A stretch of 64,000 nucleotides of DNA from Marinobacter orientalis (GTDB lineage: Bacteria > Pseudomonadota > Gammaproteobacteria > Pseudomonadales > Oleiphilaceae). How positions within the stretch are numbered: the stretch's first letter is position 1; every line of letters starts with the position of its first letter. The position numbers and the translations under genes were made by a program. Positions 62,180-64,000 of this stretch are shown one piece after another. A model generated the notes under the pieces. That model was given only the letters and a program-made list of their open reading frames with translations, made no database searches and was not told where the DNA came from. Where the stretch lies: the NCBI RefSeq assembly GCF_004792665.1, contig NZ_SRZX01000006.1, positions 1 through 64,000 on the forward strand, given 5' to 3'.

Positions 62180-63478
62180 ATGAAAGTAAAACGGTTTTTT
62201 GCCCAGAGCATGGCAGAGGCACTGCGCCAGGTGCGGGACCAGATGGGGCCCGAAGCGGTGATTCTGTCCAACCGTCGTGTGGATGGCGGTGTCGAAATTG
62301 TGACAGCGCTGGATTATGACGAAAACATGGCGCGTCAGCAGTTGGGAGATGCCGCGCGGCAAGCGACCAATGGCTCCAGGCTGGCAGAACTCCAGGCGGA
62401 ACAGCACCGCCGCCTGGAGGATGAACTTGGCCGTTCCAGGGAGCGTATCCGCGAGGTCCGGGAAAAACGTGCGCTGTCAGATAGCCGGAATAATGGCGCG
62501 TACGCGGGCGATATCCGACCGGCAGCCGATATGGCCGGCGCCAGCGACATGGTGCCGGAAGAAACCGCAGTCGCGAATCCGGCCTATTCCGGTGAGCTGG
62601 CCCAGATGCGCGCTGAAATCAGCTCCCTGAGGGATCTGGTCAGCGGTCATCATCGTGGAGCCGAGCCTGAAAAAACGGCGGTGAATGCCGTGCAGCAACG
62701 TTTGGCCGAGCGGCTGCAGGAATTCGGTCTGGGCCACGAACTTGCCGGTTCACTGTCCCGCCGCCATCGTGCCGGGCGCCTTGAGGACGGCTGGAAACAG
62801 TCCCTGAAAATGCTGGCCGCCGGGGTGAAAACCGCCCGTACCGAGTGGGCCGAGGAAGGGGGCGTCTATGCACTGGTAGGGCCCACCGGTTCCGGCAAGA
62901 CCACCACCATCGGCAAACTTGCGGCCCATTACGTGCTTGCCCATGGTGCCGACTCGCTGGCGCTGGTGACCACTGACCGCTACCGGGTGGCTGCCCATGA
63001 ACAACTGTTCGTATTCGGTCGCATCCTCAATGTGCCCGTCAGGGTGGTGGATGAGTCGCACTCACTCGATGATATACTGGATGAGTTGTCGGACCGGCAT
63101 CTTGTGCTGATTGATACTGCCGGGCTGACCAGTACCGACAAAGGCTACGAGGAGCAACTTACGGAGCTGGCACGCAGCCACCACCGGATTCGCACCCATC
63201 TGGTCGTTTCCGCAACCAGTCAGCCGCGCATCATGAAATCCGTCTGGCATTGCTATAAGATGGCAAATCTCTCCGGCTGCGTTATGACGAAAATTGATGA
63301 AGCGCTGACCCTGGGAGAAGCGCTGGGATTTGTCATGGAAACGGGATTGCCGGTGGCGTATTACACCGATGGACAGAAAATCCCGGAAGACCTGCACCAT
63401 GCCGAGGCTGTTCCGCTGGTGCGGCTGGCCGTGGAGAGGCTGAAAAAACTCCAGCAGCAAGAGGCAGTCGCTGTTTAG
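62180..63478 (+). CDS. flhF: flagellar biosynthesis GTPase FlhF
   Basis: This 432-residue SRP-type GTPase has a basic N-terminal B-domain, a variable linker (about 60-170), an N-domain helix bundle and the G-domain with P-loop GPTGSGKT (234-241), VTTDRYRVAAHEQL, LIDTAGLT and TKIDEALTLG. It places the polar flagellum at the cell pole, with FleN/FlhG stimulating its GTPase. Order flhA-flhF-fleN is conserved in polar flagellates. Confidence 0.97.
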   Translation: MKVKRFFAQSMAEALRQVRDQMGPEAVILSNRRVDGGVEIVTALDYDENMARQQLGDAARQATNGSRLAELQAEQHRRLEDELGRSRERIREVREKRALSDSRNNGAYAGDIRPAADMAGASDMVPEETAVANPAYSGELAQMRAEISSLRDLVSGHHRGAEPEKTAVNAVQQRLAERLQEFGLGHELAGSLSRRHRAGRLEDGWKQSLKMLAAGVKTARTEWAEEGGVYALVGPTGSGKTTTIGKLAAHYVLAHGADSLALVTTDRYRVAAHEQLFVFGRILNVPVRVVDESHSLDDILDELSDRHLVLIDTAGLTSTDKGYEEQLTELARSHHRIRTHLVVSATSQPRIMKSVWHCYKMANLSGCVMTKIDEALTLGEALGFVMETGLPVAYYTDGQKIPEDLHHAEAVPLVRLAVERLKKLQQQEAVAV

Positions 63479-63524
63479 CAACAACACAGCCTGCGGTTAA
63501 ACGTGGCAAGAGATCAGGATCAGT

Positions 63525-64000
63525 ATGAGCAAACCACATCCGGTACAGGTGATCGCGATTTCTGGCGGGAAGGGGGGCGTCGGCAAAAGTAACGTTGCTG
63601 TAAACCTTGGCATTGCGCTTTCACAGATGGGGCGGCGTGTCGTGTTGCTTGATGCCGATCTTGGTCTCGGCAATATCGATGTATTGCTTGGAATTACCGC
63701 CAACCGCAACATCCAGGACGTCATTTCCGGCGAATGCGACCTGCGTGATGTGCTGGTAAACGGCCCGGGCGGAATCAGGATTGTGCCGGCCTCCTCCGGC
63801 ACCCAGCGTATGACGCAGCTGTCCTCGTTTGAGCATGCCGGCCTGATCAATGCCTTCAGTGAGCTGGGCGACCAGATCGATGTGCTGATTGTGGATACTG
63901 CAGCCGGAATATCCGAGTCTGTGGTCAGCTTCCTCCGTGCTTCCCAGGAACTGTTACTGGTCGTTTGTGACGAGCCCACTTCCATCACCGACGCTTACGC
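63525..64000 (+). CDS. fleN: flagellar number regulator FleN (FlhG), 5' part
   Basis: The reading frame runs to the window edge with 158 complete codons of an expected 270-280. It has the deviant Walker A of the MinD/ParA family, GGKGGVGKS (14-22), and the LLDADLGLGNIDVLLG and LIVDTAAGIS motifs. FleN limits flagellar number by antagonising FleQ and stimulating FlhF. ATG 63525 follows AGGAT at a short spacing. The C-terminal part is outside the window. Confidence 0.95.
   Translation, partial: MSKPHPVQVIAISGGKGGVGKSNVAVNLGIALSQMGRRVVLLDADLGLGNIDVLLGITANRNIQDVISGECDLRDVLVNGPGGIRIVPASSGTQRMTQLSSFEHAGLINAFSELGDQIDVLIVDTAAGISESVVSFLRASQELLLVVCDEPTSITDAY

Overview
The window reads as chromosomal DNA of a Marinobacter-like marine gammaproteobacterium. 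This rests on gene content and order: lexA-sulA next to two small conserved genes, a Pseudomonas-type fleQ-fleSR-fliEFGHIJ-fliKLMNOPQR-flhB-flhA-flhF-fleN polar-flagellum cluster, gspN-gspC-gspD, tamAB, and a RAYT transposase with its REP elements. The species call is inference. There is no rRNA, prophage, plasmid backbone or CRISPR array. The DNA is coding-dense and fairly uniform in base and codon use.

Region 1 (1-4.9 kb): a possible tail of an upstream gene, an alkyltransferase-like protein (atl), a REP-associated tyrosine transposase flanked by inverted REP copies, an SDR reductase (fabG-like), fxsA, and groES-groEL behind a heat-shock-type promoter with a strong terminator. Region 2 (5-17.6 kb): gspN, gspC and gspD of type II secretion, then on the minus strand an M48 peptidase with lemA, an EAL protein with a degenerate GGDEF, sodB and purE-purK, then two uncharacterised plus-strand genes. 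Region 3 (17.6-21.2 kb): a tRNA Val-Asp-Val cluster, a divergent high-molecular-weight FabG/thiolase pair, and initiator tRNA-Met. Region 4 (21.2-36.3 kb): amidase, a voltage-sensor-like membrane protein without a pore, tamA-tamB, a SIMPL-domain protein, an amidoligase/glutamine-amidotransferase operon, lexA (tandem SOS boxes)-sulA, two small conserved genes, and a DUF1329 envelope protein behind a PsrA-like operator.

Region 5 (36-64 kb): the flagellar gene cluster. FleQ (sigma70 promoter) is followed by five good sigma54 -24/-12 promoters, in front of fleS, fliE, fliK, fliL and flhA, which fits the FleQ/RpoN then FleSR hierarchy. Between fliJ and fliK sits a three-gene partner-switching/phosphorelay module (STAS antagonist; REC-PP2C-kinase protein; Hpt). 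A minus-strand block (upp-uraA-methyltransferase) and repeats separate flhB from flhA. fleN runs off the right edge.

The most unusual signal is a family of four palindromic elements of about 100 bp (15477, 55252, 56563, 56824). They share a core that can fold into two small tetraloop hairpins, enclosed by a 23-27 bp stem whose sequence differs at every locus but whose pairing is kept. Two copies lie inside operons (purE/purK and fliR/flhB).
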